NCBI GenBank assembly: GCA_033807775.1
Contig: CM066312.1
Span: forward strand, 28,121,696-28,185,695
Direction of reading: 5' to 3'
From: Saussurea involucrata
Taxonomy: Eukaryota > Streptophyta > Magnoliopsida > Asterales > Asteraceae
DNA length: 64,000 nucleotides
Of the stretch, positions 21,284 to 33,104 are shown piece by piece. The translations under genes were made by a program, and so were the position numbers. The first letter of the stretch is position 1. Each line of letters opens with the position of its first letter. Below the pieces are notes generated by a model. The model saw nothing but the letters and a program-made list of their open reading frames with translations. It made no database searches and was not told the DNA's origin.

Positions 21284-22438
21284 ATGGTGAACACTAGAAG
21301 GCAAGGCAAGAGACCGATTATTGAAGAGGATCAGGAAATTCCTGATCTGAGAGGTGTGATCGCTGCTGAGGTCGGGGAGGTTCTTCACGAGTTACTCCCA
21401 AGTCTCTTTGAGCAGGTAAAGCAGGAACTGGCTAATGAAATTCGTAGTCAGGTAGAGGCAGCTGTGGCCAGCAGGGCCAGTGGATCAGGGGGCTTGTCAG
21501 GCGTACAACCACGGGGGACAAGCTACAGAGATTTCTCGGCCTGTCAGCCGCCACAGTTTGAGGGGCAGAAGGACCCCGTAACCAGCACTCGTTGGATAGC
21601 TGAGGTGGAGGGTGCTTTCCGCACCAGTTTTTGTACCGAGGAAGTCAAGGTTCGCTACGCATCGAACCTTCTGAGGAAGGCAGCGAAAGACTGGTGGAAC
21701 CTTATTGTTCGTGCTCGGACGCCAGAACAAGTGGATAGCATGACTTGGGAACAGTTCAAGGAACTGTTCATGGAACAGTATGTGCCCCAAATTGAGGTAG
21801 AGAGACTCACACACGAGTTTCTATCTATGGAGTAAACTACGGAGTCGGTGAACGAGATCACTGACAAGTTTTTGGAGCGGTCCCTTTTCTGTCCTGAGTA
21901 TGTCAGGAATGAAAAGGCCAAAATGTACAGATATGGGAGAGTTTTGAAACAGGAGATTAGAGAATTTGTTGTTATGGCAAGGTGCACTGATTTTCAGCAG
22001 ATGCACGAGGCGGCTCGGGCTAGAGAGCTCGAATTAGAGAGCCAAAGAAAGACAAGAAGGGCAGAAACGGTTCAGACTCAACCTCAGCAGACTAAGAGGT
22101 TCAAAACTGGGAGTCATAAACCGGAGGTAAAGAAAGAGTTCAAGAGAGAGCATCCCCGCTGTGGGAAGTGTGGACGACAGCATCCGGGAGAATGCCGTAT
22201 GGGCTCCGGAACCTGTTACAAATGCGGGCAACCGGGTCATATCAGTCGAGACTGCAAGGCGACCGCAAAGATATGTTTTAAGTGCTACAAGCCGGGCCAC
22301 TTTGCTGACGAGTGCCCAATGAATACCGGGTCGGTCCAGAACTCGGGAACCGCACCGGTGAAGATGCTAGAGGGTGGATTGGGAAAGAAGAACGACGCAC
22401 CCAGGACTCGAGGGCGAGTGTTCCAGATGACCCCGTAG
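21284..22438 (+). pseudogene. gag of gypsy-2
   Basis: I chose the ATG at 21284, giving MVNTRRQGKRP, a usual start for this clade; an upstream ATG at 21248 only adds leader codons. The retrotransposon gag domain includes FEGQKDPVTSTRWIAEVEGAF and WEQFKELFMEQY. A TAA at 21833-21835 interrupts it in frame, and it continues with VNEITDKFLERSLFCPEYV. Two CCHC knuckles follow, CYKCGQPGHISRDC (about 22216-22257) and CFKCYKPGHFADEC (about 22276-22317), after a partial Cys cluster. It ends at TAG 22436-22438, just after a frameshift into the protease frame. Confidence 0.9.
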
Positions 22439-23445
22439 ATGAAGCAAAGGAGGAGCCAGATGTCGTGACAGGTATTTTTCCTGTTAATGCATCACCTGCC
22501 CTTGTCTTATTTGACTCGGGAGCTACTAAATCTTTTGTTTCTTTATCGTTTTGTAAAGACTTTGCTATTGTAAAGGACAAGTTAGAGAGTCCGCTAGAAG
22601 TAGAAATAGCGGACGAGGAGTTTCGTTTTGTGAGTGATGTGTATAAAGGTAATGTAATAGAGATAGCCGGAGTGAAGTTTAGTATAGATCTTATTCCTAT
22701 TGCGATGAGGGAAATAAATGTAGTAGTTGGGATAGATTGGCTTAGTCGGAATGGAGCGCGCATTGATTGTGAAAAACAGCAGGTAGTGATTCGAACCCCA
22801 AGTGGGGGAGAATTAACTATCTCGAGTGAAGGAAGAAAAGGGGTACCAAAGGTGTGCACTTTAGCCAAAGCTAGAAGATATGTGCACCATGGTGGTAGCA
22901 GTTACTTGGCGTATATTGTTGATGAACGGGAGGAGAAAAAGAAGAGAACAGTGGCAGATGTACCAGTGGTCAGCGAGTTTCCGGATGTTTTCCCGGATGA
23001 CTTGCCTGGCATTCCTCCCGGGAGGCAAGTGGAGTTCCGAATAGACTTGATTCCGGGGGCGGCACCGGTAGCAAAGGCTCCTTACCGTTTGGCACCTCCG
23101 GAGATGCATGAACTGTCTAAGCAGCTGGAGGAACTGTTGGATAAGGGTTTCATCCGCCCCAGTAGTTCACCTTGGGGAGCCCCTATAATTTTCGTGAAAA
23201 AGAAGGAAGGGTCGATGCGGATGTGCATCGACTATAGAGAGCTTAACAAGCTTACGGTGAAGAACAGATACCCGTTGCCGAGGATCGACGATCTCTTCGA
23301 TCAACTTCAGGGAGCCGTTTGGTTCTCTAAGATAGATCTTCGCTCAGGGTACCACCAGTTGAAGGTCAGGGAAGAGGATGTTCACAAGACAGCGTTCAGA
23401 ACCAGGTACGGGCATTTCGAGTTCATCGTGTTCCATTTGGACTGA
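22430..23445 (+). pseudogene. Protease and first half of RT of gypsy-2
   Basis: The frame carries VTGIFPVNASPALVLFDSG, where DSG is the protease active site (near 22510), then VVVGIDWLSRNGA. RT follows with PSSSPWGAPIIFVKKKEG, MRMCIDYRELNK and SKIDLRSGYHQLKV, so the motif-A aspartate is intact, unlike gypsy-1. The frame ends at TGA 23443-23445 after a one-base loss near 23430 in the stretch just before the conserved LTNAP motif. The frame's upstream part (22312-22429) is out of frame with gag and is not real coding. Confidence 0.9.
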
Positions 23446-25784
23446 CGAACGCACCGGCGGCATTCATGGATCTTATGAATAGAGTTTGCAGACCGATGTT
23501 GGATAGGTCAGTCATCGTGTTTATAGACGATATACTGATCTACTCCAAGTCGAAGGAGGATCATATGGAGCATCTACGAGAGGTTTTGGAGATTTTGCGT
23601 AAGGAGCAGTTATATGCAAAGTTCTCCAAGTGTGATTTCTGGTTACAAGAGGTTCAATTTCTTGGACATCTTGTGAACCGAGAGGGTATCAAGGTAGACC
23701 CAGCGAAGGTGGAGGCAGTGATGAAGTGGGAAACCCCGAAGACTCCCACTGAGATTAGGAGTTTCCTTGGATTAGCCGGGTACTACCGCCGGTTCATCCA
23801 GGATTTCTCCAAGATAGCAGTTCCGTTGACGAAGCTGACGAGGAAGAACGAACGTTTCGTTTGGGGAGAGGAACAGAAAACAGCGTTCGAAACCTTAAGG
23901 AGAAAGTTATGCGAGGCTCCGGTGTTGACACTACCGGAGGGAGTTGAAGACATGACAGTCTACTGTGATGCGTCTTATCACGGGCTAGGCTGCGTTCTTA
24001 TGCAGAGGGGAAGGGTGATTGCCTATGCGTCTCGTCAACTGAAGACGCATGAGGTGAATTACCCGACTCACGATTTGGAGCTTGCGACAGTGGTGTTCGC
24101 TCTCAAGTTATGGCGGCACTACCTGTATGGGGTGAAGTGTACTATCTATACGGACCACAAGAGTCTTCGTTATTTCATGGATCAACAGAATTTGAACATG
24201 AGACAGCGGAGGTGGTTGGATGTGGTGAAGGATTATGATTGCGAAATTCTTTATCACCCGGGGAAGGCAAATGTCGTAGCAGATGCCTTGAGTAGAAGAG
24301 CGAGTAGTGTTCTACTTCGGGTACCATTGATGAGACTAACAGTATCAACGTCGCTTCACGACTTGGTAAGAAGGTCTCAAGAGGAAGCGATCAAGGGTGA
24401 GAACCAGAAGAAGGAACGGATAAAGGGACAGGTGGATCAGTTAGTGCCCGACAGTCGAGGTCTATTGACTCGGTACGGTCGGGTATGGGTTCCAGTATCG
24501 TGTGAGGCAAGGCAGACACTTCTGGACGAGGCGCATAAGTCAAGGTTCTCTATCCATCCCGGTGCTACTAAGATGTATAGAGATCTGAAGACTGACTACT
24601 GGTGGCCGGGGATGAAGAGGGACGTGGCTAAGTACGTGGAGAAATGTTTGACTTGTTTAAGGGTCAAAGCAGAGCATCAGAGACCGCACGGGAAGTTACA
24701 GCCATTAGAGATACCAGAGTGGAAGTGGGAGCATATAACAATGGATCTGATTACCAAGTTGCCTCGAACACCTAGGAATCATGATGCCATTTGGGTGGTT
24801 GTAGATAGGCTGACAAAGAGTGCCCATTTTATCGCGATCCGTGAAAGTTCATCTGCAGAAAAGTTAGCTGACATCTATGTCAGTGAAATTGTAGCAAGGC
24901 ATGGGGTACCGGTAACAGTGATATCAGCCAGGGATGTTCGGTTTACATCGCGGTTTTGGGGGAAGTTCCATGAAGATTTGGGTACGAGACTTCAGTTCAG
25001 TACAACCTTTCACCCACAGACGGACGGGCAAAGCGAGAGAACAATTCAGACTCTTGAGGATATGTTGAGAGCCTGTGTTTTGGATTTTGGGGGCAGCTGG
25101 GATACGTATTTACCGTTGGCTGAGTTCTCATACAACAACAGTTTCCATGCCAGTATTGGCATGCCTCCGTATGAGATGTTGTACGGGAGAAGATGTAGGA
25201 CTCCTATCTGTTGGGGAGAGGTAGGCCAGCGGGAGTTAAGCAGCACAGAAGTGGTTCAGAAAACGACGGAAAGTATTGAGATGATTCGGGATAGGCTACG
25301 AACCGCACAGAGTCGTCAAAAGAGTTACGCCGACAAGCGAAGGTCGGATTTGGAGTTCAACGTGGGAGATAATGTTTTGTTGAAGGTATCACCTTGGAAA
25401 GGGGTGATCCGATTCCGGAAGAGGGGCAAGCTAGGCCCTAGGTTTATCGGACCTTTCAAGGTGATAGCACGGGTTGGGAAGGTTGCGTACCGGCTGGAGC
25501 TTCCACCGGAACTCAGTGTGATACACAACACCTTCCACGTGTCTCAGTTGAGGAAGTGTTTAGCTGACGAGTCGGCGCATGTCCCTATAGATGACATACA
25601 GGTCGACGAACGGTTGAATTATATTGAGAGACCGATAGCAATCTTGGAAAGGAATACCAAATCCTTGCGAAACAAGGAGATCAGCTTAATGAAAGTTCAG
25701 TGGGAACACCGAAAAGGATCAGAATGGACATGGGAACCGGAAGCTGAGATGAGATCGAATTATCCGGAACTCTTCCAAGTCTGA
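23446..25784 (+). pseudogene. RT, RNase H, integrase and chromodomain of gypsy-2
   Basis: After the frameshift RT continues with FMDLMNRVC and FIDDILIYSKSKEDH, then LGLAGYYRRF. RNase H has TVYCDASYHGLGCVLMQ and YTDHKSL. Integrase has HPGATKMYRDLKTDYWWPG, CLTCLRVKAEH, TMDLITKLPR and HPQTDGQSERTIQTLED. The second catalytic position reads SARD (Ala codon 24927-24929) where gypsy-1 has SDHD, so the catalytic Asp appears lost. A GPF module (FIGPFKVIARVG) and a chromodomain-like tail (VQWEHRKGSEWTWEPEAE) complete it, ending at TGA 25782-25784. Apart from the 5' frameshift it is open throughout. Confidence 0.92.
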
Positions 25785-25809
25785 TCGATTTCGAGGACGA
25801 AATCCTGGT

Positions 25810-25823
25810 AAGTGGGGGAGAGT
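25810..25823 (+). other. Polypurine tract of gypsy-2
   Basis: AAGTGGGGGAGAG directly precedes the 3' LTR. Confidence 0.9.
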
Positions 25824-27135
25824 TGTAACACCCCGTTTCCCAATTTACGTGATTTAACTGTCTCTTTTGGGGTTGGGTTAATTTTTGGGTCGTTATGTAC
25901 GTGTTCAGGAATCTAGGGGCCAGTTTATCAATTTTGTAAGATGAGGGTGTGTTTTGGCATGTATGTAAAGGGGATGGAAACCCTAAACACCCTCATTTGC
26001 AGCCATTTGTTTCTTTAGCAAAGAAGAGAGAAAAGAGAAAGGGATTTTCGGAGTTCTTGTGAGCTGCTGTGAAAGATCGACCGATTCTCCTTCGTTAACC
26101 ATTGGATCGTCGTGAAATTTGGACAGCGACTTCACGAGCCTCTAATATACATTCTGACCGGAGGGATTTGGCATCTGAGTTCCCAGTAGAGAGAACCAAG
26201 TGTCCGAAGTTGCTGTATTTTCCAGGCGAAAGATTTGGTGATTTTGGAAGATTCAAGTTGTGAAAGGTTCTAGGAGGATTGTTGTTCGCGGTCTAGAATT
26301 GCAAGGTATGTGTATTATGTTTAGAAATCAATAGGAATGGGGTGTATGAAATGGGATGTTTGGCAAAGTTTTATGGTATTTGGACTATCCTAGCTATGTC
26401 ATTTCGGGATGAGAGTTGGGATAGAAATAGAGTTCCATTTTTGGGCTTGTTATGATATGTGTATGTATGAATGTTATAGGTGGTATGAGGTGATTATTAT
26501 ACACTGTGAAGTACTTGGTAATTGACATCTTGACAGGTGAGTACTCTACCTATATTATGTAAGTTATGTGTATGTAGTTGGATTGCATGTGTGATTATGT
26601 GTATGTTGGCTTTGCCAAAGGAAAGAGTACCTATGGTGGTAGTAATACCCCTAGGGAATATGTTATGTATGAAGAGGCCTGGTACCAGTGTCTAGTTATG
26701 ACCTTCCTTATTGGCTTTGTGCCTTAAGGAATGGAAGGATGTTACATGTATGTGATTGCTATGTTTATGCGAGTATGTATGCATGATGATATGTGGTATA
26801 GGTGCGTGCTCACTAAGCGAAAGCTTACCCCGTTGTTATTCATCTTTTAGTGGCAGGTACATATTCGAAGAATAAAGGAAAGGCTCCAGCTTGAAGCTTT
26901 TGGATTTGCGGCAGCTCAGCAGCTTATATTTTCTTTTGATGAATGATAGTTTTGGATTCTCTAAGCTTTTCAGTTGAATATTGTTTGTCTCAAACTTATT
27001 GGTTTTAAGTTGCAAACTTGTACTCTTTTCTATAAGTTTATGGGATTTTATCTAAATGTTTTAATTACAAATCTTCCGCTGTATTTTAAGGTTACTTTCC
27101 GTTAAATGAGTGTTTTAAAGATAAGGGATGTTACA
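25824..27135 (+). repeat. 3' LTR of gypsy-2 (1312 bp)
   Basis: Nearly identical to 19202-20511. The largest difference is GGAAG versus ATCCTAG near 26384. TG...CA ends are intact. Confidence 0.95.
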
Positions 27136-27450
27136 GAGAGAGAGAGAGAGAGAGAGAAAGGAGAGAAAACTAAGAAGAAGAAAGATGATGAATTTCAGTT
27201 GGAATTGCTGAAACAATTGAAGAAATAAAGGTAACAATCCTATACAAAATCTTTCTTTTATGTTTATTAGTTTACTAAAAGGTTTAGAAATGGGTTTTGA
27301 TGAATTATGGATGTTTTTAGCAAATTGAGTTTATGGATAGTTTCTATTTATGGTCTTAAGTATTTCTGCAAAATTACAGAAACATGCATGGTCTAAAAAT
27401 ATAAATTTCTGGGTTAAGTATGAACTTAGTTGACTGAGACAGTTATGAAT

Positions 27451-27678
27451 GTCGCAATAGTGGGTTGCGACAGTTATGGTGATTGCGATAGTTATGAGTA
27501 TCGCAACCTTGGGTTGCGACAAGCTCATTGGTATCGCAACAGTTGGTTGCGACAAGAAGGGTATCGCAACAGTTAGTTGCGATAGGTTGGGATATCGCAA
27601 TGGTGGGTTGCAACAAGTTACTGTGTCGCAAGAAGAAGGTTGCGATAAGGGTTCTCGCAATTGGTTGGTTGCGATAAG
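27451..27678 (+). repeat. Hairpin-forming minisatellite in the solo LTR
   Basis: Repeated TCGCAAC...GTTGCGA words alternate in sense and inverted form. Several neighbours pair perfectly, for example GTCGCAA/TTGCGAC at 27451-27471 and the 9-bp stem TATCGCAAC-AGTTA-GTTGCGATA at 27562-27584. It occupies the position of the unrelated 16-bp minisatellite in gypsy-1's LTR. Confidence 0.88.
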
Positions 27679-27839
27679 AATCGAGGATTTTGGATTATTT
27701 AAGATTCTTAATCTTTAAGGGTCTTGTACAGTAGATTAATAGCAATACAATATGTATATGGGTATTTCAGATTTTTGTGAAGTTGGTGACGAAGATTCTT
27801 ACGACTTTGAAAAATAAGAAGTGACGTGACTACTAGCAG

Positions 27840-28263
27840 GTGAGTTTTACTTTAACCATTTTCAAACTGGAATACATATATGTGTGGATTGGGAATGTGA
27901 TAGATGGTGTGATTATGTGTTTATGTTTGAAATATAATATATTGAGATGTATATTGTATTTACATGAGCATTACACTACACGAGTGCACGTTGGTCGGGC
28001 TTAGGACCGGTGGAGTTTGGCTGTACGAAAGTACAGCGGAGTTGGCTGTATGTTAGTGCAGCGGAGTAAACTAATTAGTTGGCTTGCAACCAACTAATAT
28101 GGCCATGTGAAGGAGGAGTTGTACACAATGCACGACTCTTGATTGGTATTTAATTACTTGTGGAATATGTGTGTTTTTACAAAGGTTTACTAAACTGACA
28201 GGGATTATCTCACTAGACCTTTTGGTCTAACCCTTATTTTGTTTTCCAAAATATGTATTCCAG
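27840..28263 (+). other. Candidate LTR-resident intron with hairpins (solo LTR)
   Basis: GCAG|GTGAGTTTTAC, hairpins at 28020-28037 (GCTGTAC-GAAA-GTACAGC), 28045-28062 and 28074-28098, the hairpin TAGACC-TTTT-GGTCTA at 28214-28229 and TATTCCAG|GT at 28263 repeat the gypsy-1 LTR order. Confidence 0.4.
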
Positions 28264-28473
28264 GTCGAGAAACTTTTAATAGCAAAAGGAAGGATAAAGT
28301 GTAGTACGCGGTTGATAGATGACGGAGATTGGAAAATGCTTGTCTTGTATTGTATAGTTTTGGAGACTAAGGGACCGTACGTGACTTATTATGTGCCTTT
28401 TATTATGAAACAATGTTATGTATAATATGTTAATTGATGTATATTATGTATGTTTGGGAACTGGGTCGTTACA

Positions 28474-29101
28474 CTGATGATGGTTGTGTTGTTTATTCAA
28501 ATGGTTGTAATATTTATTTATTCATAAAATATGTAATAGTAAATAGGCATTCTTTTTTTTGTTAATTTTGTATTAGATAGATTAATGTTAGATTAGTTTA
28601 TTTGTATAAAAATGTAACAAGTTTGAAGAAAGAAGACCATTTGGAGGCTTTCAAGGAGCAAACACACACACCATGGAGTTCCTAGAAGATTTTGCATGCA
28701 GTGGTTGTTTTGGCAAGTGGGAGCTTGAAGACCCTTTTTTGAAGTTTTGGTCTTTAGTCCCTTAGGAATGGACTTGACATTCTTGTTTGGTTCACAAGAA
28801 TTGTCACTAGAATATTTGGCTTGGTTTATACACTTTTTGCATAATGTTGTTAATGTTTATGTTGATATTATCATGTGTGGTTGAAATAGAATTTTAAATG
28901 CTAGATAATATTTTGAACATAAAAGTAAATCATCTTTTGGAGTTTGGCTTTTCAAAATAACATTTTAATGTAAAATGATAAAATTGAGTTTTTAATAAAA
29001 GGAGTTTTATTCTAAAAACTTATAAAATTTTTGAAGTTGTAAAATGAGTTAAAATTGTGATTTTAAAACTCATCCAAACTCCATGTCTAAATAATAAAAG
29101 G
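28474..29101 (+). other. Leader of second Copia-A copy, middle part
   Basis: Non-coding, AT-rich. It matches 35500-35704 and, more distantly, 45630-46240 (Copia-C). It is followed directly by the T-run of LINE-b. Confidence 0.8.
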
Positions 29102-29416
29102 TTTTTTTTTGGAAAGGAGGCGGAACTCCTGGCAATATAATGACAAAAAAGGAAAAAATACACCTAAACGGCGAGGGACTCCCTCCCATAAAGGAATTCC
29201 ACCCACAGTAAAGGACAAGCCCAATACGAGGAAAGGAACCCTACTACAAAATCAAACATTTTCGACAAAAAATACCAAAGTGCTAGCAACCAAAATAAAC
29301 ATAACGACATATAACCAGCCAACACTACACTAACAAAAAAATCAACATCACAAGTACCCCACAAGAAATGAGAGACACCCCAAAACTCAATGCGCCGATA
29401 CATCATGAAAAACAAT

Positions 29417-32219
29417 TCAACCACGAGCTCCATCTCTCGTAGTCGCAGATCTTTGGCCACCCAACCCCACCATACGCAACATAACGATCTTCTTTATCTC
29501 CATAATGAGCTGATGATCATTCCTTCGTCTAGTCGTGAATAGTCTATTATTGCGCTCCTGCCATAAAAAGTAAATAGTAGCCGCAAACAATAACTTCATA
29601 CGAACGTCACCCGGATGCCACCGCCTATGGTGAATATCATCAAGAATTTCCTCCCATGAGTCTGAGACCGAGGTGGCATGCATTTCCAGCTTCATGACTC
29701 TCCACACACTGGCTGAGTACGAACAAGTGAAAAATAAGTGACTATGCGAATCCATGCCTTGATTGCACAAACTACATGTCATGGTATCATTTCTCCACAC
29801 TTGCATACGATCTTGAGTAGGTAACCGCCTCCTAAATGCCAACCATAAGCAAAAAGAATGTTTTGGGATATGCTTTGGGAACCAACACACCTTATGCCAA
29901 GAAACTTCCTGATACGGCCCATCAAGCGATTTCCAAACTTCCGACACCATAAATGGAACAAGATGATTAAAATTATTTCGCCACATAATCTGATCATCGA
30001 TATGCGGCTGAATGTTGGGAATGGGAACAACATCCAGATCAGAACACCGATGCACCCACCTCACATGCCAGTTTTGCATGGATATAAGAACATCTGCCAC
30101 CTTAGCCTTCGGCTCATAACCGCTATCACGAATTAAACGATACGAGAGATATTTAGCTAAGTAACCCACTTCTAGCCAAGTATCCTCCCATGCATGTGTG
30201 GAACGACCATCCCCAATAATATGCATAAACCGCGGTCTAACATGTTCCCGTAGAGCCAAAAGTCTACGCCAAACCCAAGTAGACGACGCATTAATCGGCA
30301 AGGTCCAAAAGGAAGCACCACGAAGACGATATTCGTATATCCAAGACACCCAAATCGAATTCCTCTTCCTCAAAATATCCCAAACATGTGACGTAAGTAA
30401 TGCACGATTCCATGTCGACAAACGTTTAAGACCCAATCCACCCATTTTCTTCGGCTTGCACACATCAGCCCATGCAACCCTAACCTTTCCCCTCGATGGA
30501 TCACCTCGGCTCCAAAGAAAATCACGAAATAATCCTTCTAATGTATGAACCACCGAAGAAGGTATAGTGAAAACCATCATCCAGTAGAGCTGTAAGGATT
30601 CAAGAACCGACTTTACAAGCTGCAAACGACCACCAAAAGACAAGAACTTCGATTTCCAGTTCAAAATTCTAGCGCGTACCTTTGTGATAAGGGGGCTGAA
30701 ATCAGAAACTCGAAGGCGCTTAGAAGAAAGCGGAACACCAAGATACCGAAAAGGAAGTGTGCCCCGTTGAAAAGGCAAAACAGCCGTAATATCATCCTTA
30801 ACCATCTCATCCACATTCGAGAAATACACCGAACTCTTTGCCATACTCGGTTTCAACCCTGATGCCTTAGCAAAGTCATCTAAAGCACATTTAAGAACCC
30901 GGACCGATGAAACGTCTCCCCTTGTAAAGACCATCAGATCATCAGCAAAACAGAGGTGCGTAAGGGAGAGCCGAGAGCAACCCTTATGATACCAAAAATC
31001 AGGAGCTTCCACAATTCTTCGATGTAGGAAACACGTGAAGGCTTCCATCACAAGAGTAAACAAATATGGTGAAAGAGGGCATCCTTGCCTAATGCCCCAC
31101 TTACCTTTAAAAAAAACCACAGGTCTGACCGTTCACCATAACCGAATAAGAGGTGGTAGAGACAGCCTCCATGATCCAATGGTGCATAATCGGATGGAAT
31201 CCCATCCCTTGTAAAACCCTGGAGAGAAAGCCCCAATCCACCGAATCATACGCCTTTTGGATATCGATTTTGAACAAGCACCTTGGAGGACCATTCCCAC
31301 GATCATAGCCAACCACCAACTCATGTTCCATAAGAATATTATCCGTTATCCTTCTTCCGGGAATAAAAGCCGATTGGTTAGAACTAACCAGAGTATCAAG
31401 AAAATCCTTAATTCTCCATGAGATGATCTTAGTAATGCATTTGTAGATCACATTACACAAAGAGATAAGCCGAAACTCCGTAACCCGAAAGGCACTAGGG
31501 ACCTTAGGAATAAGGCATATGGATGTGTGATTTAACTCCCTAGCTAGACGACCACGGTAGAAGAAATCTTGTACCGCAAGTTCAACGTTCTTTCCCACAA
31601 TATCCCAAGATGCTTTGTAAAATTTGGACGTAAAACCATCCGAACCCGGAGCTCTATCATCACCAATATCAAACATAGCACGCTTAATCTCTTCCTTAGT
31701 GATTGGACGTATCATAAAATTAGCATCAGAAATAGACAATCGGTTAGGGAAGAAATCCATGGGTAAGATCGGGGTGACTTCCGTATCATGCTCCCCAAGA
31801 ATGGTGCGAAAATGCTCAACAAACACATTCTCAAAACCCGCTCCAGAAAACACTTGCCCATCCGAATCCATCACCAAATCAATACGGTTCCGTGTCCGTT
31901 TTTCCTTAACAACTTTGTGGAAAAAAGAGGAATTCATGTCTCCGTCCGCCAGCCAACGAACCTTAGCCCGTTGTCGAAAGTTATCATCTTCCACATGCAA
32001 AGCCTCTTGAAAGGCTACCAAGACATGTGCAAGATCGTCATGTAAAACCGGATTAGACGGATCAGAATCAACCGCCTCTTGAATTGCATCAACCTCAATT
32101 CTCAAAGCATGAACACGTTTAGAGACATTACCATGCACACTGCGTAGCGCTCGTAAAGGCTTCTTTAGCGCTTTTAACCTTGAGGTTACAGAAAACGCCA
32201 AGGTACCATCCACTTTCAA
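29417..32219 (-). pseudogene. LINE-b reverse transcriptase and zf-RVT
   Basis: Read on the minus strand from 32219. RT fingers are MFDIGDDRAPGSDGF, the palm FKIDIQKAYDSVDW. A frameshift in an A-run near 31110-31117 moves the rest to the frame 31120-29417, which starts FKGKWGIRQGCPLSPYLF and includes LCFADDLMVF with the catalytic DD. LPFRYLGVPLS and the zf-RVT Cys/His region (CSLCNQGMDSHSHLFF) follow. The domain order is that of plant L1-type ORF2. RT extends the nicked target DNA on LINE RNA. One frameshift and the upstream stop are the visible lesions here. Confidence 0.9.
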
Positions 32220-32222
32220 ATT

Positions 32223-33026
32223 CTAAGCCGTTTGAACCGTTTGTAAAAAATCAGGGTGTCGCGTAAGAAAATTGTCAAACTTAAAGGGGTACTTACCACG
32301 ATCCAAACTGCCCTCCAAACTAGCGACCATTGGGCAATGATCTGAAACACCTCTTGGCAGGAAGGTAGCAGCTACATTGCCAATCATATCTTCAAAGGAA
32401 TCATTAATCATAATGCGGTCAAGCTTTCGTACAATACCACCCCCTCCTCTTGGTTTCTGCGCCCAAGTATATCGAATCCCAGTATAACAAGCATCAAAAA
32501 TATTAAGATTACCAACACAATCCAAAAATTCATTCATACCAAGATCACGTGTCGATGAACCACCTTCACTCTCATTCGGATGAAGATGTGCATTAAAGTA
32601 TCCCAACAATATCCAAGGGCCACCATTGACCATGGACTTAAAGTGTTCAAGATCTTGCCATAAAGAGCGACGACCCTCCAAAGAATTAACCGCATAGACA
32701 ATCGAAACATAAAAAGTACTTCTCGAAGATCTAATATGAACTTTACAATGCATTACTTGGGTTGACATAGTAAGCACCATAATATCAAATACCTTAGGGT
32801 CCCACCCCAAGACAATACGAGTACCATACAAACAACTGGCCGTGTTCGACACCCAATTCCAAGAACCAAACACATGTTGAGATATAGTAGGCAGATTAGG
32901 GGCAAGCATATGGGATTCCAAAATAGCACAAACAGAAAGACCCTGAGAATGGATAAAGTGCTTTACCTCACGTTGCTTAATAAGGGAATTTATCCCCCGC
33001 ACGTTCCATGCACCAAGATTCATCAT
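32223..33026 (-). pseudogene. LINE-b endonuclease (start of ORF2)
   Basis: I place the start at the ATG read from 33026 (MMNLGAWNVRG), because the TAA of ORF1 overlaps it as TAATG. An apurinic-type endonuclease fold is shown by NLGAWNVRGINS, CAILESHM and GVSDHCPMV. The conserved GDFN motif reads GYFN, with Tyr at codon 32600-32598, so the nuclease is probably inactive. A TAG at 32225-32223 ends the frame; the RT frame 32219 continues in phase, so this is a single nonsense change. The enzyme would nick host DNA to start target-primed reverse transcription. Confidence 0.88.
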
Positions 33027-33104
33027 TACAAAGATTTGGGGATAGCATCGTTCCCTCCCGACGCCAAAGGATTGCAACCACCACTCATAGACACCGAATC
33101 TCAA
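33026..33104 (-). pseudogene. LINE-b ORF1 C-terminal tail
   Basis: The last 25 or so codons of ORF1 (ending GGNDAIPKSL) are in a different frame from ORF2 and end at TAA 33028-33026, which shares its last base with the ORF2 ATG. The rest of ORF1 was never inserted. Confidence 0.6.

Larger units (their letters stand above)
19202..27135 (+). mobile_element. Complete Ty3/gypsy chromovirus gypsy-2 (7934 bp)
   Basis: It has two LTRs (19202-20511 and 25824-27135), PBS, gag, protease, RT, RNase H, integrase, chromodomain-like tail and polypurine tract. GAGAG flanks both sides (19197-19201, 27136-27140), although the site is a GA repeat, so the duplication is consistent rather than decisive. The LTRs differ at about ten places plus small indels, so insertion was recent. 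It is nested in the solo LTR. A stop, two frameshifts and a changed integrase residue disable it. Confidence 0.95.
18902..28473 (+). mobile_element. Solo gypsy LTR, split by gypsy-2
   Basis: Segments 18902-19201 and 27136-28473 together form one LTR of about 1.64 kb, starting TGTAATAACTGGG and ending GTCGTTACA, related to the gypsy-1 LTR. It has no internal region. Flanks are GTGAT (18897-18901) and CTGAT (28474-28478), a target duplication with one mismatch; the empty site is seen at 35497-35515. It lies in the Copia-A second leader. Confidence 0.9.
29102..33104 (-). mobile_element. LINE-b, L1-type LINE, near-complete ORF2
   Basis: The poly-A tail appears as T9 at 29102-29110. On the minus strand it holds the last 25 or so codons of ORF1, ORF2 with endonuclease, RT and zf-RVT, and the 3' UTR. 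It is 5'-truncated inside ORF1 at about 33100. It sits in the Copia-A leader; about 35 bp of leader present in Copia-C (46244-46280) is missing at the junction and I see no target duplication. Confidence 0.9.

Noticed and set aside
27331..27660. Minus-strand open frame with repeated Ala/Thr/Ile patterns
   Set aside because: It is the translation of the TCGCAAC minisatellite in the solo LTR.
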